This document shows, piece by piece, positions 25,460 through 32,752 of a DNA stretch of 64,000 bases. The stretch is from RGIG3528 sp963649295 (GTDB lineage: Bacteria; Bacillota; Clostridia; Lachnospirales; Lachnospiraceae). The notes beneath the pieces were generated by a model, which saw nothing but the letters and a program-made list of their open reading frames with translations, ran no database searches and was not told where the DNA came from. The stretch's first letter is position 1; each line of letters begins with the position of its first letter. A program made the position numbers and the translations under genes. The stretch covers positions 1 through 64,000 of the forward strand of contig CAVJHK010000001.1 of the NCBI GenBank assembly GCA_963649295.1, in the 5' to 3' direction.

Positions 25460-25864
25460 ATGGGTATGTTTGATTTCAAACGTTGCGATGGATTCGTAGG
25501 AAGTATTCCACAGAAATTTATTGACACTAAGTTTCCCAAGTGTCCTATGTGCGGAACAAATGAGCCTTATTGGAAACTTAAGGATAAGATGGAGATGATG
25601 GGAAATCGTACAATGTTTCTTTGCGATAAGTGCGGAGCTATCCTTTCTGCAACGACGGCTGATCTCTCTGGAATGTCAAAAAGTAAAGCATCGGTTTTAA
25701 CAACAGCAGGTATGTTTAATGCAATTGGAAAGAAGGCTAGCGGAAAGTCAGTTGCAACTACATATATTAAAGTTGAAGAAGTTGGTAATGCTCAAACAAC
25801 AAAAGTATATGAAGGAAAGGAAATGCCAATAGAGGAACTGCAGGCACTTGCGGAAAGCCTTTAA
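25460..25864 (+). CDS. Zinc-ribbon protein of unknown function
   Basis: 134 residues. FPKCPMCGTNEPYW near 24-37 and FLCDKCGAIL near 54-63 form a four-cysteine zinc ribbon. The middle is Ser/Thr/Lys-rich (GMSKSKASVLTTAGMFNAIGKKASGKS), and the C-terminal tail EEVGNAQTTKVYEGKEMPIEELQALAE looks like a beta strand plus helix. ATG 25460 is 9 bases after AAGGAG; ATG 25454 is an in-frame alternative at poor spacing. An AGATGTC/GACATCT hairpin lies just upstream (25406-25425). No specific family is recognised. It is co-directional with the next four genes. Confidence 0.65.
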   Translation: MGMFDFKRCDGFVGSIPQKFIDTKFPKCPMCGTNEPYWKLKDKMEMMGNRTMFLCDKCGAILSATTADLSGMSKSKASVLTTAGMFNAIGKKASGKSVATTYIKVEEVGNAQTTKVYEGKEMPIEELQALAESL

Positions 25865-25881
25865 TTGACTGAAAGCAGATT

Positions 25882-26352
25882 ATGGCAAAGTTAGTTTTCT
25901 TACGTCGAACTGAAAAAGAGATACAGGTATTTGGTGGGGATGTCTATATTGATATAGATGGAAAAAATGTTGGTATCTTGTCAAGAGCAAACCAAGAGTA
26001 CAATATTCAGGCGGGACAGCATACTATTAAAATGTATAAGTCACATACCTATGATACGTTTATTGGCTTTGCCGAATCTACAATTACGGTTGAAGAAAAT
26101 GAGCAGCTTATGGTGCGGTATGCCGCACCTATGGCTGCGAATCAGCCTGGAAATCTTATTATCTCCCCATATGATCCTTCAAAAGAAAGCGAAATTCTTA
26201 GGGCGCGGGAGAATACCATTCAACGGGATTTTGCTGCAGATGAACATAGAAAACAAGAACAAAACAATAAATATAATACCGGAGTTATGATATTTATTGC
26301 TTTCATAATTATAGATGCAATCATATGGGCTGTTTGGATGGCATCAATATAA
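25882..26352 (+). CDS. Tail-anchored PEGA-like membrane protein, copy 1
   Basis: 156 residues. About 100 residues of beta-sandwich pattern (VYIDIDGKNVGILSRANQEYNIQAGQHTIKMYKSHTYDTFIGF) resemble PEGA-type carbohydrate- or surface-associated domains. A charged helix (ENTIQRDFAADEHRKQEQ) and one C-terminal transmembrane helix (GVMIFIAFIIIDAIIWAVW) follow. There is no signal peptide, so the domain should face the cytoplasm with a C-terminal anchor. The next gene is a clear paralogue. The function of this arrangement is unknown. Confidence 0.6.
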   Translation: MAKLVFLRRTEKEIQVFGGDVYIDIDGKNVGILSRANQEYNIQAGQHTIKMYKSHTYDTFIGFAESTITVEENEQLMVRYAAPMAANQPGNLIISPYDPSKESEILRARENTIQRDFAADEHRKQEQNNKYNTGVMIFIAFIIIDAIIWAVWMASI

Positions 26353-26371
26353 ATTGAGAGGTACTAAGAAC

Positions 26372-26845
26372 ATGGCAAAGCTAGTATTTTTACAGAGAAC
26401 ACAAAAGGAAATTGAAATTTTTGGCGGTGAAGTGTTTTTTGACATTGACGGAAAGAATGTGGGAAAACTTACTACCGTTAATCAGACTATTGAGCTGCCT
26501 GCAGGTGAGCATATGGTCAAGATGTATAAGTCACATACATTTGATACTTTCATAGGTTTTGCAGAGCAAACTATTTCTTTATCAGAGAATGAATCGCTCA
26601 TGGTTAAGTATTCGGCGCCTATGATGGTGAGTCAGCCTGGTAATATGGTTATTTCTGAGTATTCAGAACAGAAACAAGTAGAGGCTGTGAAAGCACGCGA
26701 GGAAATGATTCAACGCGACTTTGTTAATGAACAAAATAAAAGAAAAGAAGCTGATGAAAAATACAAAAATGGAGTATGGATTGTCATTGGTATTGCTGTT
26801 GCTATTGGAATTATTTATGGCATAATGATGGCATCTATGATGTGA
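26372..26845 (+). CDS. Tail-anchored PEGA-like membrane protein, copy 2
   Basis: 157 residues, a tandem paralogue of the preceding gene: the shared segments MAKLVFL-RT-KEI, DIDGKNVG, MYKSHT-DTFIGFAE and IQRDF are conserved, while the rest has diverged. It ends with a C-terminal transmembrane helix (VWIVIGIAVAIGIIYGIMMA). ATG 26372 follows GAGAGGTACTAAGAAC. Two diverged but retained copies suggest a hetero-oligomer or a division of labour at the membrane (inference). Confidence 0.6.
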   Translation: MAKLVFLQRTQKEIEIFGGEVFFDIDGKNVGKLTTVNQTIELPAGEHMVKMYKSHTFDTFIGFAEQTISLSENESLMVKYSAPMMVSQPGNMVISEYSEQKQVEAVKAREEMIQRDFVNEQNKRKEADEKYKNGVWIVIGIAVAIGIIYGIMMASMM

Positions 26846-26846
26846 T

Positions 26847-27167
26847 ATGTATCTATTTTGTACATTAGCTGTTGCGGCTCTTTTAGGCTTAATACCTGCT
26901 AACATAGCTAAAGATAAAGGCTATAGCTTCGGCCTTTGGTGGTTCTATGGTTGGATGCTTTTTATAGTCGCAATAATTCACGTTCAATTTATACCTGATA
27001 AAAATGCAGATAGTGGTTCTGGATATAGACCAAATTCGATACCGTATACACCACCAACTCAACTGAGTGCAGCGGACGAATTAAAGCAATATAAGGATTT
27101 ACATGATCAAGGGATAATTACAGAAGAAGATTTTGAAAAGAAAAAGAAGCAGATTATGGGTATCTGA
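26847..27167 (+). CDS. Membrane protein with C-terminal SHOCT domain
   Basis: 106 residues, starting directly after the previous stop. Two N-terminal hydrophobic segments (LFCTLAVAALLGLIPANIA; FGLWWFYGWMLFIVAIIHV) are followed by a proline/serine-rich linker (residues 55-75) and a SHOCT domain (SAADELKQYKDLHDQGIITEEDFEKKKKQIMGI). SHOCT is a short oligomerisation module common in phage- and stress-related membrane proteins. It probably works with the two tail-anchored proteins upstream; this is inference from gene order only. Confidence 0.7.
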   Translation: MYLFCTLAVAALLGLIPANIAKDKGYSFGLWWFYGWMLFIVAIIHVQFIPDKNADSGSGYRPNSIPYTPPTQLSAADELKQYKDLHDQGIITEEDFEKKKKQIMGI

Positions 27168-27173
27168 TAATAA

Positions 27174-27195
27174 GCCGGGGTGATACCCCGGCTTT
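27174..27195 (+). terminator. GC-rich hairpin after SHOCT gene (weak terminator)
   Basis: GCCGGGGT (27174-27181) and ACCCCGGC (27185-27192) form a perfect 8-bp stem with a GAT loop, followed by only TTT. It may be a partial terminator between the membrane-protein genes and the HEPN gene. Confidence 0.6.
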
Positions 27196-27212
27196 ATGTA
27201 TATGGAGGGGAA

Positions 27213-27815
27213 ATGCAGGGAAATATATTTGAGTATAAAAAACCTATATATGAAATCGGGTTACCTAAGGATTTAGAATCAACTATATGGGACTTTTATG
27301 TAACAAGATCTTTTGCGAATAGTGCGTCTCAAAAGAGGACAGTAAAAGATTTCGGAATTAAACAAATTCCGTTTAAGAAAATGATGCAGAAGGCTGAAAT
27401 AACAGATGATAATTGTAAGATATTAACCTGTACCACAATGAAAAAGGCTCTTGCTGATTTAAAATTAGAAGTCGAAGGAAAAGATGAAAGAGGCAATAAG
27501 ACTACGATTGAAATTGACTTTGATACACCACGAATTTGTTGCTTACAGTCTTTTACAGTAAATGAGGATATTAAAGTTGTTCCTAGTGGTTCACAAGCAG
27601 ATTGTATACTTACCCACATTAGAAATTCATTTGCCCATGGAAACACATATTTCTTTGATAATGGAAATGTACTGTTAGAGGACAAGGATCGTGGTAAAGT
27701 TACTGCTAGAATGCTTATTGCGGTTGAAAGTCTAATAGATTGGATAAAACTAATAGATAGCTCGCACATAGTGTATCCAGAACTATTTAAAGACTCAGAC
27801 CTAGATAGTCGATAA
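27213..27815 (+). CDS. HEPN-domain protein (pEK499-p136-like)
   Basis: 200 residues. The segment ILTHIRNSFAHGNTYF near 133-148 contains R-N-S-F-A-H, the R-x4-H motif of HEPN ribonucleases, in the context typical of pEK499_p136-type proteins. The C-terminal helix (VTARMLIAVESLIDWIKLI) completes the HEPN bundle. HEPN proteins often act as RNA-cutting toxins or anti-phage effectors. No antitoxin gene (such as MNT) is adjacent. ATG 27213 follows GGAGGGGAA. A second, truncated HEPN-like fragment lies immediately downstream. A defensive role is inference. Confidence 0.65.
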   Translation: MQGNIFEYKKPIYEIGLPKDLESTIWDFYVTRSFANSASQKRTVKDFGIKQIPFKKMMQKAEITDDNCKILTCTTMKKALADLKLEVEGKDERGNKTTIEIDFDTPRICCLQSFTVNEDIKVVPSGSQADCILTHIRNSFAHGNTYFFDNGNVLLEDKDRGKVTARMLIAVESLIDWIKLIDSSHIVYPELFKDSDLDSR

Positions 27816-27819
27816 TGTA

Positions 27820-28050
27820 AGATGGCTTGTTGATGAATTCCAAAAAGACGGTAGCACCATACTAAAACATGTTTGGATTTCATATAATAATTTTATCTGT
27901 AATTTATATCAGAAAAGTGATTTTAAGAAAGATGAGCATCGACACTGGCTTCTACATGGAAAATCAGATTTTGAGATTGAGGAAATCGATTGTTTGCGTT
28001 TATTTAATGCAGTTGAAAGTTTGTGCATGGTAGTGAAAAAAGGAGAATGA
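27820..28050 (+). pseudogene. C-terminal remnant of a second HEPN-like gene
   Basis: An open stretch without a start codon encodes WLVDEFQKDGSTILKHVWIS... and ends DEHRHWLLHGKSDFEI...LFNAVESLCMVVKKGE. The RHWLLHG segment and the following helix resemble the end of an Abi-like/HEPN protein. Its 5' part is missing, so it is debris at the island edge. Confidence 0.45.
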
Positions 28051-28070
28051 GATAAGAAAGTAGAGTGGTT

Positions 28071-28095
28071 TTATGCCATCCAAATTATGGCATAA
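28071..28095. repeat. 9-bp perfect inverted repeat at island/chromosome junction
   Basis: TTATGCCAT (28071-28079) and ATGGCATAA (28087-28095) are separated by 7 bp. They stand between the HEPN remnant and the first helicase codons. No T-run follows on either strand, so an intrinsic terminator is unlikely; a recombination-site remnant is possible. Confidence 0.5.
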
Positions 28096-28113
28096 AAATC
28101 TTTTAGACCTATC

Positions 28114-29937
28114 TTGACATACGCTGATGAATGTCACCATGCAGCTGCGGAAACATACAAAAAAATTATAGGATATTTTGAGCCGGAGTTTTTGCTTGGG
28201 CTTACGGCAACACCGGAGCGACTTGATAATCAGGACGTATTTGAATTGTTTGACCACAATGTTCCGTATGAATTGCGACTTAGAGATGCAATTGCAAATG
28301 ATTTGGTCGTTCCTTTTAAATATTATGGTATACGGGATGAGCTGATTGACTATGGTTTATCACAAACGGAAGAGCGTAAAATGATTGCGCAGCTTGCAAA
28401 TGCTGATCATTGCGACTTTGTTGCCGCTCAAATTGAAAAATACCGCCCACAGGGAAAATTAAAGGCGCTTGCATTTTGCCGCAATATTACTCATGCGAGG
28501 ATGATGGCGGAGGCGCTCGGAGAAAAATATAAAACGGCTTATCTTACGGGGAAAAATGATATCGGCGAACGTGTCCGAGCATATAATGACCTGCAAAGCG
28601 ATTCGGAAGCACTTGAAATTTTGTTTTCTGTAGACATTTTGAATGAGGGTGTTGATATTCCAGGCGTTAACATGGTGCTTTTTTTGAGACCGACGGAATC
28701 TACCACAATTTTTATTCAGCAACTTGGACGCGGACTTCGTAAGTATACAAATAAGACGTTTGTAACGGTGCTTGATTTTATCGGAAACAGTTATAAAAGA
28801 AGCGTACAGATTGCATTTGCCTTAGGGTCACTATCGGAAAATTTTGTTATGGAAAAACGCCTTATGGCATCGCTTGTAAAAGATGATTTTAAAGCACTTG
28901 GACTTACGGAATACGGCGTTGAAATTCATATTGACGATTTAAGCAAAGAGGAAATTCTTGAATATATTGATAAAGAAAACTTTAATGCGATAAAGTATTT
29001 AAAACAGGATTATTTTAATTTTAAAAAGTATATCGGAGCTGAATTTTACCCGAAGCACGTTGATTATATTAATAATGATTGCGCACCGGATCTTATTCGT
29101 TTTATGAGCGTAAAAACAGAAGGTAAGAAGAATTGCAGTTATTATAATTTCCTTAAAGGCATAAATGAAGAAAATCTTCCGATTTTTACTGAAAGTCAGG
29201 TCAATTTTATAAATTATTTGTCGGGATTTTTGCCTCTTGTAAGGCAGCATGAATATTATATTGTGAAATTATTGCTTACAGGAAGCAAAACATTTGATGA
29301 AACGGCGAAATATCTTAGAGAAAATATAAAGGATTTTAAAAATGAAGAGCTTGAGCATGCGCTTGAATTTTTGAAAATAGTAAAAAAGGACGGCATTGTG
29401 CTTACTCTTGACGTAAAAATTGATGATCAGTTTTTGGAATATACGGAAGATTTAATCGAATATGGACTTATACGATATTCGGTTGATAATGGTGAAGAAA
29501 CAGGATTCAAGCTTTGGCAAAATTACCGCATGGATCAGGTTCAGCTGAAACTGCTTAAAAATCCTGCACATAACCAGGTTGGAACATATTATTATGATGA
29601 TTTTGTCGTTATATTTGCATCCCTTAAAAAGGATTTAGACGAGGCTGATAAATTAAATTATAAGGATAAATTTTTGCAGGCGGACATTTTTCAATGGGAA
29701 TCGATGACGAATCTTCCTGGTTCCGATTTGCAAAAACTGAAAAATAGTATATTTGCATATGTTTTTATCAGAAAGGTTAATTCGGAAAACGGGCTTGTGC
29801 TTCCGTTTACATATGTAGGAAAGGGAAAGTTGACAAATCCCCGTAAAACCGATGCCGGCAACGGAACATATCTTTTTGATATTCATATGGAAAATAGTTT
29901 GCCTGACTATTTGCAATACGATTTTGGCTTGACTTAA
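28114..29937 (+). CDS. DEAD/DEAH helicase with DUF3427-like C-terminus, N-terminally truncated
   Basis: The protein begins almost exactly at motif II (YADECHHAA, DECH Walker B) and continues with LLGLTATPERLD (motif III), ILFSVDILNEGVDIPGV (motif V) and QQLGRGLRK (motif VI). A long C-terminal region of the DUF3427 type then runs to the end (NSENGLVLPFTYVGKGKL...GTYLFDIHMENSLPDYLQYDFGL). The Walker A half, and usually a phospholipase-D-like nuclease domain, should precede but are absent. TTG 28114 is only the first possible start after the junction; the frame is open from 28096. The gene therefore appears cut by insertion or deletion at the island edge and should be inactive as a helicase. Confidence 0.8.
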   Translation: MTYADECHHAAAETYKKIIGYFEPEFLLGLTATPERLDNQDVFELFDHNVPYELRLRDAIANDLVVPFKYYGIRDELIDYGLSQTEERKMIAQLANADHCDFVAAQIEKYRPQGKLKALAFCRNITHARMMAEALGEKYKTAYLTGKNDIGERVRAYNDLQSDSEALEILFSVDILNEGVDIPGVNMVLFLRPTESTTIFIQQLGRGLRKYTNKTFVTVLDFIGNSYKRSVQIAFALGSLSENFVMEKRLMASLVKDDFKALGLTEYGVEIHIDDLSKEEILEYIDKENFNAIKYLKQDYFNFKKYIGAEFYPKHVDYINNDCAPDLIRFMSVKTEGKKNCSYYNFLKGINEENLPIFTESQVNFINYLSGFLPLVRQHEYYIVKLLLTGSKTFDETAKYLRENIKDFKNEELEHALEFLKIVKKDGIVLTLDVKIDDQFLEYTEDLIEYGLIRYSVDNGEETGFKLWQNYRMDQVQLKLLKNPAHNQVGTYYYDDFVVIFASLKKDLDEADKLNYKDKFLQADIFQWESMTNLPGSDLQKLKNSIFAYVFIRKVNSENGLVLPFTYVGKGKLTNPRKTDAGNGTYLFDIHMENSLPDYLQYDFGLT

Positions 29938-29949
29938 AAGGAGCACCAA

Positions 29950-30336
29950 ATGAAAACAATTCATGTTGCGGCGGCTGTAATCTGTTCTTCCGGACGTATT
30001 TTTGCGACGGAGCGCGGGTACGGCGAATTTAAAGGAAAATGGGAATTTCCGGGCGGAAAGCCGGAATACGGGGAAACTCCCGACGCCGCATTAAAAAGAG
30101 AAATAAAGGAAGAACTTGATACGGAAATAGAGGTGCTTGATTTAATCGATACGGTTGAATATGATTATCCCGAGTTTCACCTTACAATGGATGTATTTGA
30201 TTGCAAAATAATTTCCGGAAATCTTATTTTAAAAGAGCACATGGCGGCAAAATGGCTTGATAAGGACTCTCTTTACAGTGTCGAGTGGCTGCCGGCGGAT
30301 TTGTGTATGATTGAAAAGATAAAAAGAATTATGTAG
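29950..30336 (+). CDS. Nudix hydrolase, (oxidised) nucleotide pyrophosphohydrolase
   Basis: 128 residues, MutT-like. The Nudix box G-x5-E-x7-REUxEE lies at about residues 36-58 (GKPEYGE...REIKEEL). FKGKWEFPGG before it and the C-terminal AAKWLDKDSLYSVEWLPAD are typical of the CTP / 8-oxo-dGTP pyrophosphohydrolase group. It would hydrolyse damaged or non-canonical (d)NTPs to the monophosphate. AAAGGAGCACCAA precedes ATG 29950, 12 bp after the helicase stop, so it may once have been co-transcribed with that gene. Confidence 0.85.
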   Translation: MKTIHVAAAVICSSGRIFATERGYGEFKGKWEFPGGKPEYGETPDAALKREIKEELDTEIEVLDLIDTVEYDYPEFHLTMDVFDCKIISGNLILKEHMAAKWLDKDSLYSVEWLPADLCMIEKIKRIM

Positions 30337-30457
30337 ACAAATATGATAAATTGATGTATTAAAACATTGATAAACAGACAAATATGGCATGTTAATTACA
30401 GAATGTAAAAAAACAATTTCCTGTAATGGAATATTAACCTAACGAAAGGACATCACT

Positions 30458-31018
30458 ATGAACAGAAAAAATTTTGGACCGAAACCCTATTCCCTTCCGC
30501 AGCCTGTGTTTATTATTGCGTCTTATGACGAAACAGGTGTTCCGTGCGCAATGAATGCGGCATGGTGCGGGATAAGCGAGCAGACGGAAGTGAGCCTTTG
30601 TCTCTCTGAGGGACACAAGACAACAAAGAATATTTTGAAAAAGAAAGCCTTTACAATCAGTATGGCGGATGCGGCACATGTTTCCGAATGTGATTATTTT
30701 GGCATTGCGTCGGGCAACGATGTGGATAACAAAATCAAGCATGCCGATATGACGGTCACCAAGAGCGAAAATGTCGACGCTCCGATTATCAATGAACTTG
30801 CGGTATGTATGGAGTGTAAATTTGTTTCTTATGATCCCAAAACCTGCATTATGAAGGGCGAAATCGTAAATGTGAGTGTTGACGAAAATGCTCTCACAGA
30901 CGGCAAGGCGGATATCAAAAAAATAGCGCCGATTACCTTTGATCCGTTTAACAATGCCTATCATGTTATCGGCGAAAAGGTTGGAGACGCCTGGAAATCG
31001 GGCAAAAAGTTTTTGTAG
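30458..31018 (+). CDS. Flavin reductase family (FMN-binding) protein
   Basis: 186 residues, FMN-binding split-barrel of the flavin reductase-like type: VFIIASYDETGVPCAMNAAWCGISEQ (cofactor contact near 20-45), SLCLSEGHKTTKNILKKKAFTISMADAAH near 50-78, and the C-terminal ITFDPFNNAYHVIGEKVGDAWKSG. Members reduce flavins with NAD(P)H or bind FMN for other redox reactions; the substrate cannot be told. GAAAGGACATCACT precedes ATG 30458. Monocistronic in appearance. Confidence 0.85.
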   Translation: MNRKNFGPKPYSLPQPVFIIASYDETGVPCAMNAAWCGISEQTEVSLCLSEGHKTTKNILKKKAFTISMADAAHVSECDYFGIASGNDVDNKIKHADMTVTKSENVDAPIINELAVCMECKFVSYDPKTCIMKGEIVNVSVDENALTDGKADIKKIAPITFDPFNNAYHVIGEKVGDAWKSGKKFL

Positions 31019-31102
31019 GGAAATTTTGGAACAATACAAAAATCCCTTGCGTGAAACTTTGGAAATAATACAAAATTTCTACGGAAAAACGAGTGAAACA
31101 CT

Positions 31103-31450
31103 ATGGAAAATGTGATTATTATAATAATTCTTGTTGCTGCGGTTACAGCAGGTATTTTTTATGCCGTACGTCATTTTGCGGGAAAAAGCGGCTGCTGCGG
31201 AAGCGGCGACTTAAAAGTTAAAAAGAAAAAGCTTTCGCATGTGTTATATAAGCGCAACTTTAAAGTCATGGGCATGCACTGCAAGCACTGTAAGGGGCGT
31301 GTCGAAGAAGTGGTAAACGACATAACGGGCGTTGCGGGTACGGTGAAACTTAAAAAAGGACTTCTTACCGTATCCTACGAAACGGATGTTGACGACAGCG
31401 TGATATTGACGGCGCTTACACGTGCGGGATATGAAGGGGAACGAATATAG
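31103..31450 (+). CDS. FeoB-associated Cys-rich membrane segment fused to HMA metal-binding domain
   Basis: 115 residues. An N-terminal transmembrane helix (VIIIIILVAAVTAGIFYAV) and the motif SGCCGSGD resemble FeoB-associated cysteine-rich proteins. Residues 48-115 are a heavy-metal-associated (HMA) domain with GMHCKHCKG as the metal loop (CxxC) and a C-terminal VILTALTRAGYEG helix. It probably binds Cu+ or a similar soft metal at the inner membrane face. The combination is uncommon and there is no metal-transport gene next to it. No clear Shine-Dalgarno is visible before ATG 31103. Confidence 0.7.
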   Translation: MENVIIIIILVAAVTAGIFYAVRHFAGKSGCCGSGDLKVKKKKLSHVLYKRNFKVMGMHCKHCKGRVEEVVNDITGVAGTVKLKKGLLTVSYETDVDDSVILTALTRAGYEGERI

Positions 31451-31605
31451 CACCGGTAAAGATTATTCGGACTTTGCGGTTTAAGTATTTTTGTTTGGCA
31501 GGGTAAGCTGCTTTTTTAGAGTGCAAAGCGGTACAAAGCGGCAATCTGCCTATCGTTAAGATAAATCTTTTGACACTACCCAATATTTTTAAGAAGGAAA
31601 TTTTT

Positions 31606-32400
31606 ATGAATGCATTTGGAAACAAAGACCGCGAGGCAATTATAATCGGTGCGTCACCGATGGGGCGTGAAAAAGAAGGGCTTATAAAACTCTTAAATAA
31701 AGCGGGCTATGGGACAAAAGTGGGTTACGGAACAAAAGAAGAAAAAGTAAGCATAACCTGTACTGGGAACTGCAAGTCTTGTAGCTCCCGGTGCGGGTCG
31801 CATGCGGGACTCAATGATATTTATGTTATGGCAGCGGACGGCGGGCTTGAGTTTTTGTTAAAAAATGACATGCTTCCCGATTTTTTTGTGGGAGATTTGG
31901 ACTCGTTTGAAACGGAAAGCGGGCTGAATAAAGACGAAATAAATGAACTCTTAAAGAAAATTCCCCACAAAATCGTGCCTGTCGAAAAGGATGACACCGA
32001 TATGGCTCTTGCCGCGCAAATTGCGTGCGAAAACGGATGCAACAAAATCATAATTTACGGCGGGCTTGGCGGCACAAGGATTTCGCATACCTTTGCAAAT
32101 GTGCAATTGATGGCGGATTATGCCATTAAAGGCATTACAATGCTTTTGATGGGAAACGGCATAAAGGCAGAAGTTATTTATAATTCCAAAAAAAATTATT
32201 CCGCAATCATGAAGGGGAATATTTCGGTGATTTCACTGTCTGATGTGTCAAACGGTGTCAAAATAAAGGGACTTAAATATGAATACGAGGGCAATTTGAC
32301 AAACACGCGCACGCTTGGGGTGAGCAATTCGTTTGTCGGGAAAGAAGCGAGTGTGTCGGTGGAAGATGGGATAGTTTTACTAATATACGAAAGAAAATAA
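31606..32400 (+). CDS. Thiamine pyrophosphokinase-like protein with Cys insert
   Basis: 264 residues. The TPK core is visible: AADGGLEFLL near 71-80, FFVGDLDSF near 88-96 (Mg/ATP site), VEKDDTDMALAAQIA near 125-140 and GGLGGTRISHTFANVQLM near 152-170. A thiamine-binding-type C-terminal beta domain follows (GVSNSFVGKEASVSVEDG). It would transfer pyrophosphate from ATP to thiamine, giving TPP. Unusually, between the first strand (AIIIGASPMG) and ADGG there is an insert with CTGNCKSCSSRCG (C-x3-C-x2-C-x3-C), which could bind zinc or an Fe-S cluster. ATG 31606 follows AAGAAGGAAATTTTT. Confidence 0.75.
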   Translation: MNAFGNKDREAIIIGASPMGREKEGLIKLLNKAGYGTKVGYGTKEEKVSITCTGNCKSCSSRCGSHAGLNDIYVMAADGGLEFLLKNDMLPDFFVGDLDSFETESGLNKDEINELLKKIPHKIVPVEKDDTDMALAAQIACENGCNKIIIYGGLGGTRISHTFANVQLMADYAIKGITMLLMGNGIKAEVIYNSKKNYSAIMKGNISVISLSDVSNGVKIKGLKYEYEGNLTNTRTLGVSNSFVGKEASVSVEDGIVLLIYERK

Positions 32401-32429
32401 ATTTTTGTGCTGTAAGCTATGGTGAAGAC

Positions 32430-32552
32430 ATAAAATTTGCCGGATGTTTACATAAAATTTGCCGGATGTTTATATAAAAAAATGCCGTGGGTTTACATAA
32501 AAAAATGCCGGATGTTTATATAAAAAAATGCCGTGGGTTTATTTATAAAAAT
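32430..32552 (+). repeat. Degenerate ~23-bp tandem repeats upstream of mscL
   Basis: About five units alternate AAATTTGCCGGATGTTTACAT-like and AAAAATGCCGTGGGTTTACAT-like sequence. Units share ATGCCG (or TTGCCG) and GTTTA-TAAA. There are no unique spacers, so this is not a CRISPR array. Confidence 0.75.
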
Positions 32553-32568
32553 TGTGACAAGAAAACAA

Positions 32569-32701
32569 TTATAATTTGCTAAATCTCGATTTTTTTTGCC
32601 ACATTTAGCAAATTATAAATGTGAAATAGCTTGATTTTCGAAAAAAGAATGGCGTATACTTTGCTAAAAGTCGAATTTTTTATGAGATTTAGCAAAATAT
32701 A
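32569..32701. repeat. Two related long inverted repeats (TTTGCTAAAT hairpins) upstream of mscL
   Basis: Hairpin A has 16-bp arms (32569-32584 with 32603-32618; core ATAATTTGCTAAAT / ATTTAGCAAATTAT) and loop CTCGATTTTTTTTGCCAC. Hairpin B has TTTGCTAAA (32660-32668) / TTTAGCAAA (32688-32696) flanked by TATA on both sides. The arms and T-rich loops are alike, suggesting two copies of a small palindromic element or a double operator for mscL. Confidence 0.75.
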
Positions 32702-32752
32702 AAAGAATTTTTGATAAAAGCAGTTAAACCAAAATTTCAAGGAGAACAATTT

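Noticed and set aside
28114..28130. TTG 28114 as the genuine start of a short helicase
   Set aside because: The protein would begin at motif II without Walker A, and there is no ribosome site; truncation explains it better.
32430..32552. Repeats upstream of mscL as a CRISPR array
   Set aside because: Units are contiguous and degenerate, with no unique spacers of constant length and no cas genes nearby.
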